A DNA stretch of 64,000 nucleotides, from positions 32,168,561 through 32,232,560 of the forward strand of contig CM061223.1 of NCBI GenBank assembly GCA_030844895.1, in the 5' to 3' direction. The notes under the pieces were generated by a model. It was not told the DNA's origin, did no database searches, and saw only the letters and a program-made list of their open reading frames with translations. Shown here piece by piece: positions 1 to 10,539 of this stretch. The stretch's first letter is position 1. Every line of letters starts with the position of its first letter. The stretch comes from Ambrosia x helenae. Taxonomy: Eukaryota > Streptophyta > Magnoliopsida > Asterales > Asteraceae. Position numbers and translations under genes: made by a program.

Positions 1-1887
1 AACTACTCGCGTTACTCCATTTATTTTTATAAAACGTCCATTTTATAAAAATATACTTTTTACTTAAAATGCCCAAGTAGGCTACTATTATTTACCAAAT
101 CAACCTTGTAAATCATTACTTACACTTTTTGACACCAATATTTCCATCATTGTGTTTTTGGTCCAATAATTTTCTAAAATATTTATTTTAGTCCATCGAC
201 TTCCAATGTTGCCATATTAGTCCTTTAACTTACACTTGTAGCATTTTTCACCAAATCCTTCAAGGTTAATATTTTTCTTCCACTTTAGTGGACTTTGAAG
301 AACCAATTTCATCATGTTTGGTTGTTTTTACTTCTTTTTACTTTTAATGGTCTTCTAATCCATTCTAGTTGTCAATAATATGCTTATTCCACATTTTAAT
401 TCAAAACATCAAATTTTTACTCATCTAAGTGAGTGGACTTTGAAGATGAAACTTTTTCATCTATGATTCTTTAATTCTTTTTAACAACTTTTTGCCATCA
501 TCTAGTCATCTTATGATGATTAAAACCACTTTTCATCTTATTCAAGTCCTTTTCCAAAATCTAGCTTTTCTCATCTTCCAACTTACAAGTATGTTCTTAT
601 TTTTACACTTTCTTCAAAATACCACTTTTATTAATAATAATCTAAGATTTCATCATATTATTATTCTTTCATCTTCATCTTTAATAAAAACCCATTACTT
701 CCATAGAACTCATTTTTATTACCCACATTGTACAACTTGCATTCATAGCACAAAAACATGACATTTTAATTAATAAAACAATGCAAGACTTACTACTAGC
801 TCAAGGCTAGGGAAGACAAAATCTTGGATTTTGGATGTGGTTTAGTGTGTTCTTCCAAGTGGGTTATGCTCCAAGCTCTTAAACACACAAGAAGGGGTTC
901 GATTGATGATGAACTAGAGGTAATTTGGTAGTGTAAAAATTGAAAGAGAAATGTTAATATGGGGGTGGATGGCTACGGCCAAGAGGAAGAAAAGGAAGAG
1001 GATTTTTGGTGTTCTTGCTTCAAGGATGTAAGTATGTATCTTTATATAATCTTTCTCAAATCCACAAGATTACATGTATCTTCACTAGATTATGTAATAT
1101 CTTGGCAAGATTGTGTAAGATTATGAAAAATCCATAAGGATATTAAGAGGGTGCTTGGGGCCGTGAGTTTAAGAGAGAGAGAGTGAGGATGATTTGGTTA
1201 ATCTCATTGCCCAATCCTTTTACATGCAAGCTCATGATTAATATTATACCAAATGATTATCTTGAGATAACACAAGTAACCTCCCTTGGTGGGCCATAGG
1301 CCGGCCCCAAGGGGTGTCTTGGTGGGGTCCATCTTGCTAATTATCTCTCCATATTAAGTTTAAGTTAGTTCCTTTCGGGTACCGCCCGGGTATTTCTCGA
1401 ATTTTAGTCGCGGTTTACCTCAATATTAAAATACCATTAATATTCATAAAATTTTGCCCAGTTAAATTACTGATAATTTATGTCGGTTTTTGTCGGGTGA
1501 ATTTACGTGTTACGCGCGTATCGGGTGCGGTACGCGCACTTTATTCGTTACCGGGAGATTTGTGCAATAAGCTTTCACGTATGGCTTTGGGTTTCCAAAA
1601 CTCATAATATTTTGTGAAAATATTATTTATTTTATATTCCGGGTGTCCGGTGCTCGTTTCGCTTATTTAAGTTTTACCGGGTAATCGCCAGTGTCCATAC
1701 CGGATAGTTTTGCCTGCGCACGATCCTATCATGCTTTGCTATTAAACTCATGCATTCCTATGCATTATTTGGGAATTCCTATTTTTCTAAGGCCTCAATT
1801 AAATATTCAGCACATAATTACGGTTAATTACGTTAATCGCGTTTAATTAATTAGTACGGAATTACCTTAATTTTGCCGGTTGTTACA
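1..1887 (-). repeat. 3' LTR of G1 (partial, left part outside window)
   Basis: It is collinear with 10487-12373 at a fixed offset of 10486 bases. It ends on the plus strand with GCCGGTTGTTACA, immediately followed by the polypurine tract, so in element orientation the LTR starts TGTAACAACCGG. The AT-rich open frame at 492-761 is repeated exactly in the other LTR at 10978-11247; it lacks any recognisable domain and I do not regard it as a gene. Confidence 0.95.
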
Positions 1888-1900
1888 TTCTCCCCCCGTT
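1888..1900 (-). other. Polypurine tract of G1
   Basis: On the minus strand this reads AACGGGGGGAGAA directly before the TGTAACA start of the 3' LTR. This is the expected position and composition for the plus-strand primer of reverse transcription. Confidence 0.9.
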
Positions 1901-1921
1901 AAGAGAATTCCGTCCCGGAAT

Positions 1922-4900
1922 TCACTTTGAGCTCTCCGGTATAGGGGTCTTCTTAAATAGGGCGGGATACTTTTGCTTCATCCGGTCCAGCCGCTCCCAC
2001 GTGAACTCCGGTCCACGCTTGGCATTCCAACGCACTTTGACCAACCTGATCTTACTGCGTCTTAGCTTTTGGACCTTCCAATCGGTTACTTCGATTGGCT
2101 CTTCGACGAAGTGTAACTTGTCGTCAATGTGGATTTCGTCTGCGGGGATGATGAGGGTTTCGTCGGATAAGCACTTTTTCAAGTTCGACACGTGGAACGT
2201 GTCGTGTACACCGTTAAGTTCTTGTGGTAACTTGAGCTTGTATGCTACGGGGCCTACTCTGGACAGGATTTCGAATGGTCCAACATATCGTGGGTTTAGC
2301 TTTCCACGCTTCCCAAAGCGCGCGACACCTTTCCAAGGTGACACCTTTAGTAGGACCCTGTCTCCGACTTGAAATTCCAAAGGCTTCCTCCTCATGTCTG
2401 CGTAGCTTTTCTGTCGGTCACGTGCCGCTTTGAGACGTTCTCTAATCAGAAAGACCTTATCCGTCGTTTCTTGAACAATTTCGGGCCCGGTAAGTTGCTT
2501 TTCGCCAACTTCGGCCCAACATAGAGGCGATCTGCACTTGCGTCCATATAAAGCTTCAAAGGGTGCAGCTTGAATGCTCGTGTGGTAGCTGTTGTTATAC
2601 GAAAACTCTACCAGTGGCAAGTGAGTATCCCAATTTCCGCTGAAATCGATTGCGCATGCCCGTAGCATATCCTCCAGGGTCTGGATGGTTCGTTCACTCT
2701 GACCATCGGTTTGTGGATGATACGCGGTACTCATGTCAAGGCGAGTACCCAGGGCTTCATTCAAACTTTCCCAAAATCTTGAGGTGAAACGACTATCTCG
2801 ATCGGAGATGATAGAAATAGGTACACCGTGTTTCGACACAACTTCCTTAATATACAAACGGGTTAGTTTCTCCAACTTATCCGTTTCGCGAATGGGGAGG
2901 AAGTGTGCAGATTTTGTCAATCGATCAACGATTACCCAGATCATGTCATGGCCGCTTGTTGTCCTGGGCAACTTGGTAATGAAATCCATAGTGATCCTTT
3001 CCCATTTCCATTCCGGTATCTCCGGTTGCTGGAGCAAACCGGATGGTCTCTGATGCTCGGCCTTGACCTTCGCGCAAGTCAAACATCGCGCAACATATGC
3101 TGCTATATCTCTCTTGAAATTTGGCCACCAGTAAAATTCCTTTAGATCATGGAACATCTTGTCTGCTCCAGGGTGAACCGAATATCGCGAACTGTGGGCT
3201 TCGGCCAATACCAGTTCACGCAATCCACCGTACACTGGTACCCAAATTCTATTCATGAAATACAGAGCTTGATCCGCTTTTGACTCCAGTGACTCAACCA
3301 TCTTCCGCAACCTTTCACCTTTGACATTCTCGGGTTTAAGAGCGTTAGTTTGAGCTTCACGAATCCGGTCAGTCAGGTTCGTGTGGATGGTTAGACCCAG
3401 AGCTCGGACACGCAGTGGCTTAACCCGTTCCTTGCGACTCAAGGCGTCGGCTACGACGTTCGCCTTCCCGGGATGGTACTTTATCTCACAATCGTAATCG
3501 TTCAATAATTCGACCCATCGCCGTTGTCGCATGTTCAATTCCTTCTGATCAAAGATGTGCTGCAAACTTTTATGATCAGTGAAGATTGTACACTTGGTTC
3601 CGTACAGATAGTGTCTCCATATCTTGAGTGCGAATACCACGGCTCCTAGTTCCAGATCATGTGTGGTGTAATTCTTCTCGTGAAGCTTTAGCTGTCTGGA
3701 AGCATAGGCTATGACCTTTTCTCGCTGCATCAATACACAACCCAATCCCTGATGAGAGGCGTCACAGTAAACTACAAAGTCTTTCGTACCATCGGGGAGT
3801 GATAGTATTGGTGCGCCACATAACTTATCCTTCAACAACTGAAACGCTGCTTCCTGCTTTTCCGTCCATTCAAACTTCTTATCCTTTTGGGTTAGCATGG
3901 TTAAAGACTGTGCTATTTTAGAAAAGTTCTCGATGAACCTTCTGTAGTAACCCGCAAGGCCAAGAAATTGTCGTACTTCAGTAGGCGTTCTAGGGGCGTC
4001 CCAATTCTTGATTGCTTCGATCTTGGCGGGATCGACATGTATACCCTTTTCATTTACCACGTGGCCTAAAAAGTGAACCTCTCGAATCCAAAAATCACAT
4101 TTTGAAAACTTAGCATAGAGTTTCTCTTTGCGAAGTACCTCGAGGATTAATCGGAGATGTTCCTCGTGTTCCTCCTTCGTGCGTGAGTAGATCAAGATGT
4201 CATCAATGAAGACAATGACAAATTTGTCCAAGTATGGTTTGCACACCCGGTTCATCAAGTCCATGAAAACAGCTGGTGCGTTAGTTAAACCGAAAGGCAT
4301 AACCAGAAACTCATAGTGCCCATAACGAGTTCTGAATGCTGTTTTTGGCACGTCTTCTTCTTGAATACGCAATTGATGATAACCGGACCTTAGATCGATC
4401 TTGGAGTAGAAACTGGATCCTTGAAGTTGATCAAACAAATCGTCGATCCTGGGAAGAGGATAGCGATTTTTAATAGTTAGCTTGTTCAGTTCTCGATAGT
4501 CGATGCACATTCGAAAAGTTCCATCCTTCTTCTTCACGAATAAGACGGGAGCTCCCCAAGGTGAGAAGCTTGGTCTTATGAAACCCTTGTCCAACAACTC
4601 TTGCAGTTGTTCAGACAGTTCCTGCATCTCAGAAGGAGCTAGGCGATATGGCGATCGCGCTACCGGTGCTGCTCCTGGAACAAGGTCGATGCGAAACTCG
4701 ACTTGTCGGGGTGGCGGCAATCCCGGAAAATCCTCTGGGAACACATCTGGAAAGTCTCTGGCTATCGGAATGTCTTCTAGCTTTCGCTCGTCAGCCTTCT
4801 TGTCTACCACATGCGCCAAGAATGCGACGAGACCTTTCCTTAGGCACTTCCTGGCTTTCATGCTGGTAATAATTCTCAGTGGCGTTCCACGCCTTTCCCC

Positions 4901-5068
4901 TTGGATCGATAGGGTTTCACCGCTCGCGAGGGGAACTTGAATTACTTTGTCATTGCACACGACGATGGCGCGGTGTGCGGATAGCCAATCCATGCCAACG
5001 ACTATGTCAAAGCTACCCAGTACGACTGGCAATAGCTCAATGTTAAACTCATGACCACAGAGGTCCAA
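1922..5068 (-). CDS. pol: G1 pol: protease C-terminus, reverse transcriptase, RNase H, integrase, chromodomain
   Basis: The open frame of 1048 codons encodes the replication enzymes of the retrotransposon. The first ~90 residues are the C-terminal part of the aspartic protease (VVGMDWL). RT follows, with the catalytic FIDD at about residue 288. RNase H begins near residue 433 (VYCDAS). The integrase HHCC zinc finger lies around 628-665 and the DDE residues around 694, 754 and 790 (motifs SDRDSRF and DGQSERT). The last ~60 residues resemble a chromodomain with a conserved FTWER, which in chromoviruses steers integration to heterochromatin. The stop lies 21 bases before the polypurine tract. 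The protease active site DTGA is not in this frame but at the end of the gag frame, so protease is split between two frames. The frame has no internal stop; the first ATG is simply the first one after the frame change and is unlikely to be the true start. Confidence 0.95.
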   Translation of the reverse strand: MDLCGHEFNIELLPVVLGSFDIVVGMDWLSAHRAIVVCNDKVIQVPLASGETLSIQGERRGTPLRIITSMKARKCLRKGLVAFLAHVVDKKADERKLEDIPIARDFPDVFPEDFPGLPPPRQVEFRIDLVPGAAPVARSPYRLAPSEMQELSEQLQELLDKGFIRPSFSPWGAPVLFVKKKDGTFRMCIDYRELNKLTIKNRYPLPRIDDLFDQLQGSSFYSKIDLRSGYHQLRIQEEDVPKTAFRTRYGHYEFLVMPFGLTNAPAVFMDLMNRVCKPYLDKFVIVFIDDILIYSRTKEEHEEHLRLILEVLRKEKLYAKFSKCDFWIREVHFLGHVVNEKGIHVDPAKIEAIKNWDAPRTPTEVRQFLGLAGYYRRFIENFSKIAQSLTMLTQKDKKFEWTEKQEAAFQLLKDKLCGAPILSLPDGTKDFVVYCDASHQGLGCVLMQREKVIAYASRQLKLHEKNYTTHDLELGAVVFALKIWRHYLYGTKCTIFTDHKSLQHIFDQKELNMRQRRWVELLNDYDCEIKYHPGKANVVADALSRKERVKPLRVRALGLTIHTNLTDRIREAQTNALKPENVKGERLRKMVESLESKADQALYFMNRIWVPVYGGLRELVLAEAHSSRYSVHPGADKMFHDLKEFYWWPNFKRDIAAYVARCLTCAKVKAEHQRPSGLLQQPEIPEWKWERITMDFITKLPRTTSGHDMIWVIVDRLTKSAHFLPIRETDKLEKLTRLYIKEVVSKHGVPISIISDRDSRFTSRFWESLNEALGTRLDMSTAYHPQTDGQSERTIQTLEDMLRACAIDFSGNWDTHLPLVEFSYNNSYHTSIQAAPFEALYGRKCRSPLCWAEVGEKQLTGPEIVQETTDKVFLIRERLKAARDRQKSYADMRRKPLEFQVGDRVLLKVSPWKGVARFGKRGKLNPRYVGPFEILSRVGPVAYKLKLPQELNGVHDTFHVSNLKKCLSDETLIIPADEIHIDDKLHFVEEPIEVTDWKVQKLRRSKIRLVKVRWNAKRGPEFTWERLDRMKQKYPALFKKTPIPESSK

Positions 5069-5082
5069 CTTACAGTCCTTTG

Positions 5083-6508
5083 CTACCTCTCGAGTTCTAT
5101 AGTCTTACCGTTAGCTAGTTCGATAGAGTATGGTGTGTCTAGCTTACTAGTCTTTAAACCAAGTAATCTTTTAAATTCGACAGATACGAAGCTAAAATCG
5201 GCGCCGGTATCAAACAATACTGAAGCATAATGACCATTTAGAGGGAACGTACCAGTGACCACATTAGGGTCTTGTCGTGCGTCACCGGCACCAATCACGA
5301 ATGCCCGCCCACGGGCTTGGTTGTTGAGTTTGGGGCAGTCCCTCTTCCAATGATCGAGCGATCCACATGAGAAACAGGGCCTCGCTCCACTGTTCTTTGG
5401 CGCTCCTGATCTGCAATCTTCAGTCTTGTGCCCCGAACGACGACACTTACCGCAGATTACTTCGTTCTTGCCCTGATAACCTTGCTTCCCATTATTTCCA
5501 CGTCCAGTGGCTACATACCCTTTTCCTTTCTTCCCTGAACCTGATGATCCATCCTTTTTCCTTTCATCGCGCTTACGCTTCCCAAACCTTGGCCTATTTC
5601 CCTGTTCACTTGACCCAACGGCTGAACTTGTACCCAGATTCTTACCCTCAACACTGCTGGACTCAGTAAGTTTCAACCCTGACACTTTCCGGATTAGAGT
5701 GCCCATTCGGATGGCGTCTTCAGTGAGGCTCAAGGCGAGGTCGATAGCTTCGCGCATGGTTGTAGGCTTGGAAGCAGTGACCATGCCGCGTATCTGTGGT
5801 GCCAGTCCGAAGAGGTACCTTTCCACCTTTTTGCTTTCCGGGGTGACCAGGCGAGGCACTAACCGGGAGAGGTCATGGTATCTGGACGTGTAACCAGCTA
5901 CGTCCGGTCCAACCATGGTGAGGTTCCAGAACTCAGTCTCTAGCTTCTGCACTTCACTTGCTGGGCAGTACTCGGCGATCATTAGTTCTTTCAACTCCAA
6001 CCATGATAAGGAGTAAGCAGCATCGTCTCCCAGTGTCTGCACTTGGTTGTTCCACCAGGTCAGAACTTGGTCCAGAAACAGGTTGGTGGCATACATGACG
6101 GCCTGTCGTGGGGTACAGCTGCTAATACGAATCACAGCTTCGGTCTTCTCGAACCATTTGACTAGTCCGACAGAACCTTCAGTGCCGCTGAAATTCAGTG
6201 GTTTGCAGTCCAGGAAAGCTTTAAACGTGCAGCCACGTTCTCGTGAGGCCGTTTCTGCAATAATAGAGCAATATTAGATATAAGGTAGGAGTTTCACGAA
6301 GATTCCTGTTGCATATACCCGACGTCTTCTTACCAGTAGGGGAGGTTTCGCGTCTGTCGCTCCCGGTTCGGTCTCGCGACCTTTCGGTGCGCGTGGCATT
6401 GTGTTCTGCGAGAGCTTGGGCGATACGTCCCGAAACTAGGGTTTCAAGCTCCTCGGGTGTCGTGGGCAGTCTTTCATTCCCACTGTTGCTTCTTGTGGCT
6501 GGTGCCAT
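5083..6508 (-). CDS. gag: G1 gag plus N-terminal half of protease, two exons
   Basis: The structural Gag protein begins at MAPATRSNSG (6508). Exon 1 is 6508-6334 (58 codons plus one base) and exon 2 is 6254-5083 (two bases plus 390 codons including stop). The two join in frame across a 79-nt intron, giving about 448 residues. Exon 2 contains the Retrotrans_gag-type capsid segment, with WW and LFG-like motifs (WWNNQVQ, YLFGLAPQIRGM). A basic Gly/Lys-rich linker and two CCHC-like knuckles follow (CGKCRRSGHKTEDC and CFSCGSLDHWKRDC), then the protease active site DTGADFSF. The frame stops at 5083-5085, shortly before pol begins in the -1 frame. A missing single A in an A-run near 5095, compared with the family's usual reading, would explain the break. 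I cannot exclude programmed frameshifting, although no slippery heptamer is evident and a break inside protease argues against it. Confidence 0.85.
6255..6333 (-). other. Spliceosomal intron inside G1 gag
   Basis: On the minus strand the 79-nt segment starts GTAAGAAG and ends CTATTATTGCAG. A branch-point-like CTAAT lies about 20 nt before the acceptor. Removing it joins exon 1 (codons ...SPT) to exon 2 (ETASRERG...) in the frame that carries the conserved capsid; without removal, translation runs into a stop soon after 6254. The phase arithmetic (175 and 1172 nt) independently fits. Confidence 0.8.
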
Positions 6509-6935
6509 GTTTCTTCAATAACCAATATCAAAGGTTAATTTCCGACAATCATTCATACAATATCATCACATATATAGTATAAACAACCACACAACATATG
6601 AACACAATAATCACCATAACAACATCACACAATCACAATATAAACAGAACAAGTAATGATAATCGTAGACAATCACAACACATATTTTACCATAACAAAA
6701 TTTTCATTAATTTCAATACCCAGTACAATGATTTGTTCATAATAACAAAAACCGAGGATACATTCCTCATACATTGCTCTTTTGAAATACACTAGAAATA
6801 TAATGTCATATGCCGGCACAATCCCGCTCGGCTAGGCAAAAATGCAGATGGGCGCTATAACCCATGCTGTGCTATCATACTACTACTACCACTACTATGT
6901 CCGCGAGTGATCTCCCAAGCGTCCCTGATGTATTG
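6509..6935 (-). other. Spacer between upstream ORF and gag of G1
   Basis: This is 427 bases of mostly AT-rich DNA (6530-6800) with no supported ORF on the minus strand. The small plus-strand open frame at 6598-6795 is low-complexity and has no recognisable content. It may be leader sequence ahead of the gag start. Confidence 0.6.
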
Positions 6936-8379
6936 CTACTGTGGCGGTGGCGGCGGCGGGTGCTGGTACTGGTACTGGGGTGCGCACATGCTAATGGTCA
7001 TACTGATCGCCATAATGCGATCGTACAAGAATTGGCGATGCGCAAAGTGTGCGTCGCCCGTAAGGCCACAATGAGCATCCATGCTCAGCAGCTCCTCAGC
7101 ATAATGTGCCAGTGCGTCCCTGGCATCAATGATCCTGGCCCACATGAGCTGAGCCTGCTGTTCCATCTGACTCACGGCGCGCTGCACCGTGTCGGTGAGG
7201 GTCTGGAAATCTCTCTCCAGTGAGATCACCGTGGACCATGCGGGGTCCTGACAGTGGGGCCATCCCGTGGGGCTGCGACGGCCCGGGGATGTCAGTGTAC
7301 GTTGGCTGAGACGGGCCGACGATATCGGGTATGGGTAGTGGTGTGAAGGGTGGGGCAAAGCCCGGTAGTCCAGTGAAGCAGTAGGGTGGTACCTGGTATG
7401 GGTCTCCCGCACCTAGAGTATACGGTGCAAATGGGGGTATCAAAAATGGGGCTCCTGCATCCATAGTGAATGGTGCAGGTGGTGGTGTAGGGAGCATCTC
7501 GGGTAGGGGTGGTAGTGTGGGAAAAATGGTGATGGGTAGTGTCATGGATAAGGGTGTGGGGACTATGAGCTCGGCGAGTGGGACCATGAGTGGCTGGGTG
7601 ACAGTGACCCACTCTGGAGCAGATATCACAGTGGTAGGGGTGGGAGGGCTAGCAGTGGCGTGAGCTGCCAGTCCTGCTCGGTGCAACTCAGAGCTGCGGG
7701 CTGAGCTGCCCTCAAGGATGTGCCCAGTAGAAGCTGGCCCATCCTGTGGTATGGGCTCGGGCATGGTAGGTAAGGTGGCTGGGGTATCGGTAGCATGCCC
7801 TATCATCGGAGCAACGTGCTCCTCCTGGCCTGCTGGTGGGATAGGCACAGCAATGTGCTCCACCGACGCAGTTGACTCATCGTCAGAGTCATCGGATATC
7901 CACCCGTTGTGTCCCCGGCAGACAGGCACGAGTCTCATGCCAGAGGGAACGGGGATAGGTGGGGTGGGTAAAGGCTCACGATCGACAGGTGCGCGTCGGT
8001 CGTATGGAGACTCGACAGTCTCCGACTGTGTAGGGATAGGTCTCGAAGGACCTGCGCAACCTACAGGGAAGTCCCTGACGGCGCGGATAGGTAGTGCTGG
8101 CAGTGGTGCTGCCTGGAATGGCACTAGAGGCAAGTCGGCCTCGGCCATCGGTAGGTCGGCCACGGCGGCCATGTCGTCTCCAGCGGGGGCCCACGCTGGG
8201 TCCTCGCTCGGGTCTGTCTCGTCGGAGCTATCTCCGTCGGCGCCCTCCATGGCGACATCAACATCCATCTCGTCATCCTCGGGATCGAGTATCACCACCT
8301 CGATCGGCTCCGCTGGCGGTGCTGGGATGATCTGGAGGCTACTGTCGTAGCTCGGTGCTACGCTCCCTGCGTTCGACAT
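6936..8379 (-). CDS. G1 upstream ORF: acidic, proline-rich protein of unknown function, frame broken
   Basis: I do not recognise this protein. The first frame (8379-7126, 417 codons) starts MSNAGSVAPS. It has a strongly acidic segment at about residues 30-65 (many D and E), then a long Pro/Ala/Thr-rich low-complexity region. An overlapping frame (7412-6936, 158 codons, +1 relative to the first) ends with a helical, possibly coiled-coil segment from about LERDFQTL to FLYDRIMA and a PPPPPPQ tail. The helical tail looks more like real coding sequence than the end of the first frame, so one protein of roughly 480 residues was probably split by a 1-nt change near 7230-7270. It lies between the primer-binding site and gag, a position where some plant Gypsy elements carry an extra ORF. 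Base composition is GC-richer than the LTRs. Confidence 0.6.
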
Positions 8380-8633
8380 CCTGGCAAAAGAACCGTACTA
8401 ATATTTAAGTATTATTCGTTAGGTAGTTAAGGCACATATCTAAGGTACTCTTCCTAACCTTCTAACACAAGAATAATACGTATACTTACCATGGCTAGCT
8501 TGGTCGGAATCTCCATATACCCAAATGGTCGTTGGAAAAATTTATTTTATTGCGTTTCGCATTCATTTGAAAGATTTTGAACCAAATTCCGGTTATAGTT
8601 TAGATTTTTAAAATGCTAATTCGCTATAACCTT

Positions 8634-8646
8634 GGCTCTGATACCA
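8634..8646 (-). other. Primer-binding site of G1 (initiator tRNA-Met)
   Basis: The minus strand reads TGGTATCAGAGCC five bases inside the end of the 5' LTR. This is the usual complement to the 3' end of plant initiator tRNA-Met. Confidence 0.92.
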
Positions 8647-9681
8647 CTTTCTGTCACACCACGTCTAAGGCAGAAACACGTGGCGCGACGGTTCAAAAAG
8701 TATTAAGCCAAGATTAATGCAAAGCACAATATTAATTAGAAAAACGGGCATTTATTCAATGCTAATAATCATGTCAAATTATCCATACATAATTATAAAT
8801 TGTTTTTGAAATTGATAAAGAGGCTACTCCCTTCATCCCTAAGTCCATGGAATAAAGAGAGGTGACCCTTTTACGACATTCCCAACGCCCAACTTGGAGA
8901 CATCCCCGACCCTGCTTGCCATGCTAACTTCCATCATTCAATTACCTGAAAGATATGTTCGAAAATCGTCAATATATAAATATTGGTGAGTTCACAGGTT
9001 TTAAGTTAATAAATCTTTATGAAGTGGGAATATCCTTGTTATGACATCTATAGGAGTTGCAAAGTCCTACAATTTACTTGAGCCTATAACCAAACCAAGA
9101 CAATTAACAATGCCCCCGCCCAAAGTCGTTACTCGGTATTCCTACGACTTTATTTCAGAATAAGTGCACCCCAGGCATACGCCGATGCATAATCGACGCT
9201 ATCGATTAGGGGTGGGCCTTGTCAGGCACCAATAGTACTATCCAAATATCCCTTTGGTTTCTCATTCCTGAATAAATGATTATAGTGGGGAGGTCTCAAC
9301 CCCGAGTGGCGATCTTTACTCAAGTATCCAACCCGTCATACAATCCCAACATATCTTTCCCCCGTAAAAACGTTAAATAGTTTAGAAATGGGGCCGTGAG
9401 ACTCACCTGTAACTGTGCTCGGCTCAAAGAAAATAGTAAAGTTTGTGATCCCGTACCTACAATGGTTCTAGGCGTATAAGTCACTTACACCTATGGTGTA
9501 TGTGCCTTGGCAAGTTGTACACCCAACTTCCCGACCACGTCTTTATCCCAATTCCCGTTTAATAGTTTCGTATCCTAGGTTCAATGGCGATGGATTACCC
9601 TTTCCTTACAAGTCATATATTATTCTTATTAATATTCTTTATGACTTGTACGACATTATACTCGACACGACTTCATCCAAC

Positions 9682-10539
9682 GTATAATTATTTTCCCATT
9701 TAAATAATTATACTTAGGATCTTTTCGCTCGATATAAAGTGTCTTCTTATTAACCGACCCGACTTACTTTGCCACATATTTATTTTCCCATTTAAATAAA
9801 TATGCTAAGTCTTTGTCGTTTGGTAACATAATCTTAACGCCCGACTAGACTTACCACACCGTACATTTATTTTCCCATTTAAATAAATGTACTAGGATCT
9901 TGTCGGTATTCACGCGTTCGTAGATATATCTCACCTACTCGTCTCGGTTTTCCTTCTCGCACATCTATTTTCCCATTTAAATAGATGTACTAGAATTCCG
10001 TCGGAAACGAGTATACGTACATATATCATCGCGTGGATACTACTTGTTAAGTTCATGTGTCGTTTAGCGTTTTTAATTTGTTACGTTATGTTTCTCCTTT
10101 CCCACGAATATTGTTACTACACTTAGGAAAGTGTTACGCACGTTTCACCCTTGTTATATATATTTTATTTCCTTAAAATATATATGTATATTTTTATCTC
10201 GACGTAATGGCCTTTTCCTCATAAGTCCGTTTACGTTGGTTCGTGTAACTAAGTTAGTTAGCGTTTTTCTCATTTATTTCCGTTGCGCGTTCTCATGGAA
10301 GTATTGTTCCTACTTCCGATTCCGAACGTTTATTTCTTGGAAAAATATACTTTGTACGTTTTAGCCCGATTTGTCCAACTTGTTACTAAAAATGTTCCCG
10401 GTACTTTTATATTCCCATTTATATAAAAGTATCTTATTTTTGTACAAGTCTTCCCAAGTATTTATTTTATACAATCTTACTTTATAAACTACTCGCGTTA
10501 CTCCATTTATTTTTATAAAACGTCCATTTTATAAAAATA
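9682..10539 (-). repeat. Array of seven perfect hairpins with a conserved loop in the G1 LTR
   Basis: Seven inverted repeats were found. The stem arms are 9682-9693/9702-9713, 9775-9785/9794-9804, 9861-9872/9881-9892, 9961-9970/9979-9988, 10156-10166/10175-10185, 10402-10412/10421-10431 and 10508-10520/10527-10539. Every stem is perfect (10-13 bp). Hairpins 1-4 and 6 share the loop TCCCATTT (AAATGGGA in element-sense RNA); 5 and 7 have variant loops of 8 and 6 nt. Stem sequences differ between copies but pairing is kept. Hairpins 1-4 are about 85-100 bp apart and each is followed by a similar CTAGGATCTTGTCG-like block, so they look like a diverged tandem repeat. The seventh is also present in the other LTR at 22-53. 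Confidence 0.85.

Noticed and set aside
492..761. 89-codon open frame with an exact second copy at 10978-11247
   Set aside because: It lies in the two LTRs of G1, is AT-rich with no domain, and is identical only because the LTRs are young.
7718..8350. 210-codon plus-strand open frame rich in Ser, Gly and Ala
   Set aside because: Antisense shadow of the GC-rich upstream ORF of G1; no start context or domain.
9682..9990. Regularly spaced palindromes considered as a CRISPR-like array
   Set aside because: Stems differ between copies, spacers are similar to each other, and the context is a plant LTR.
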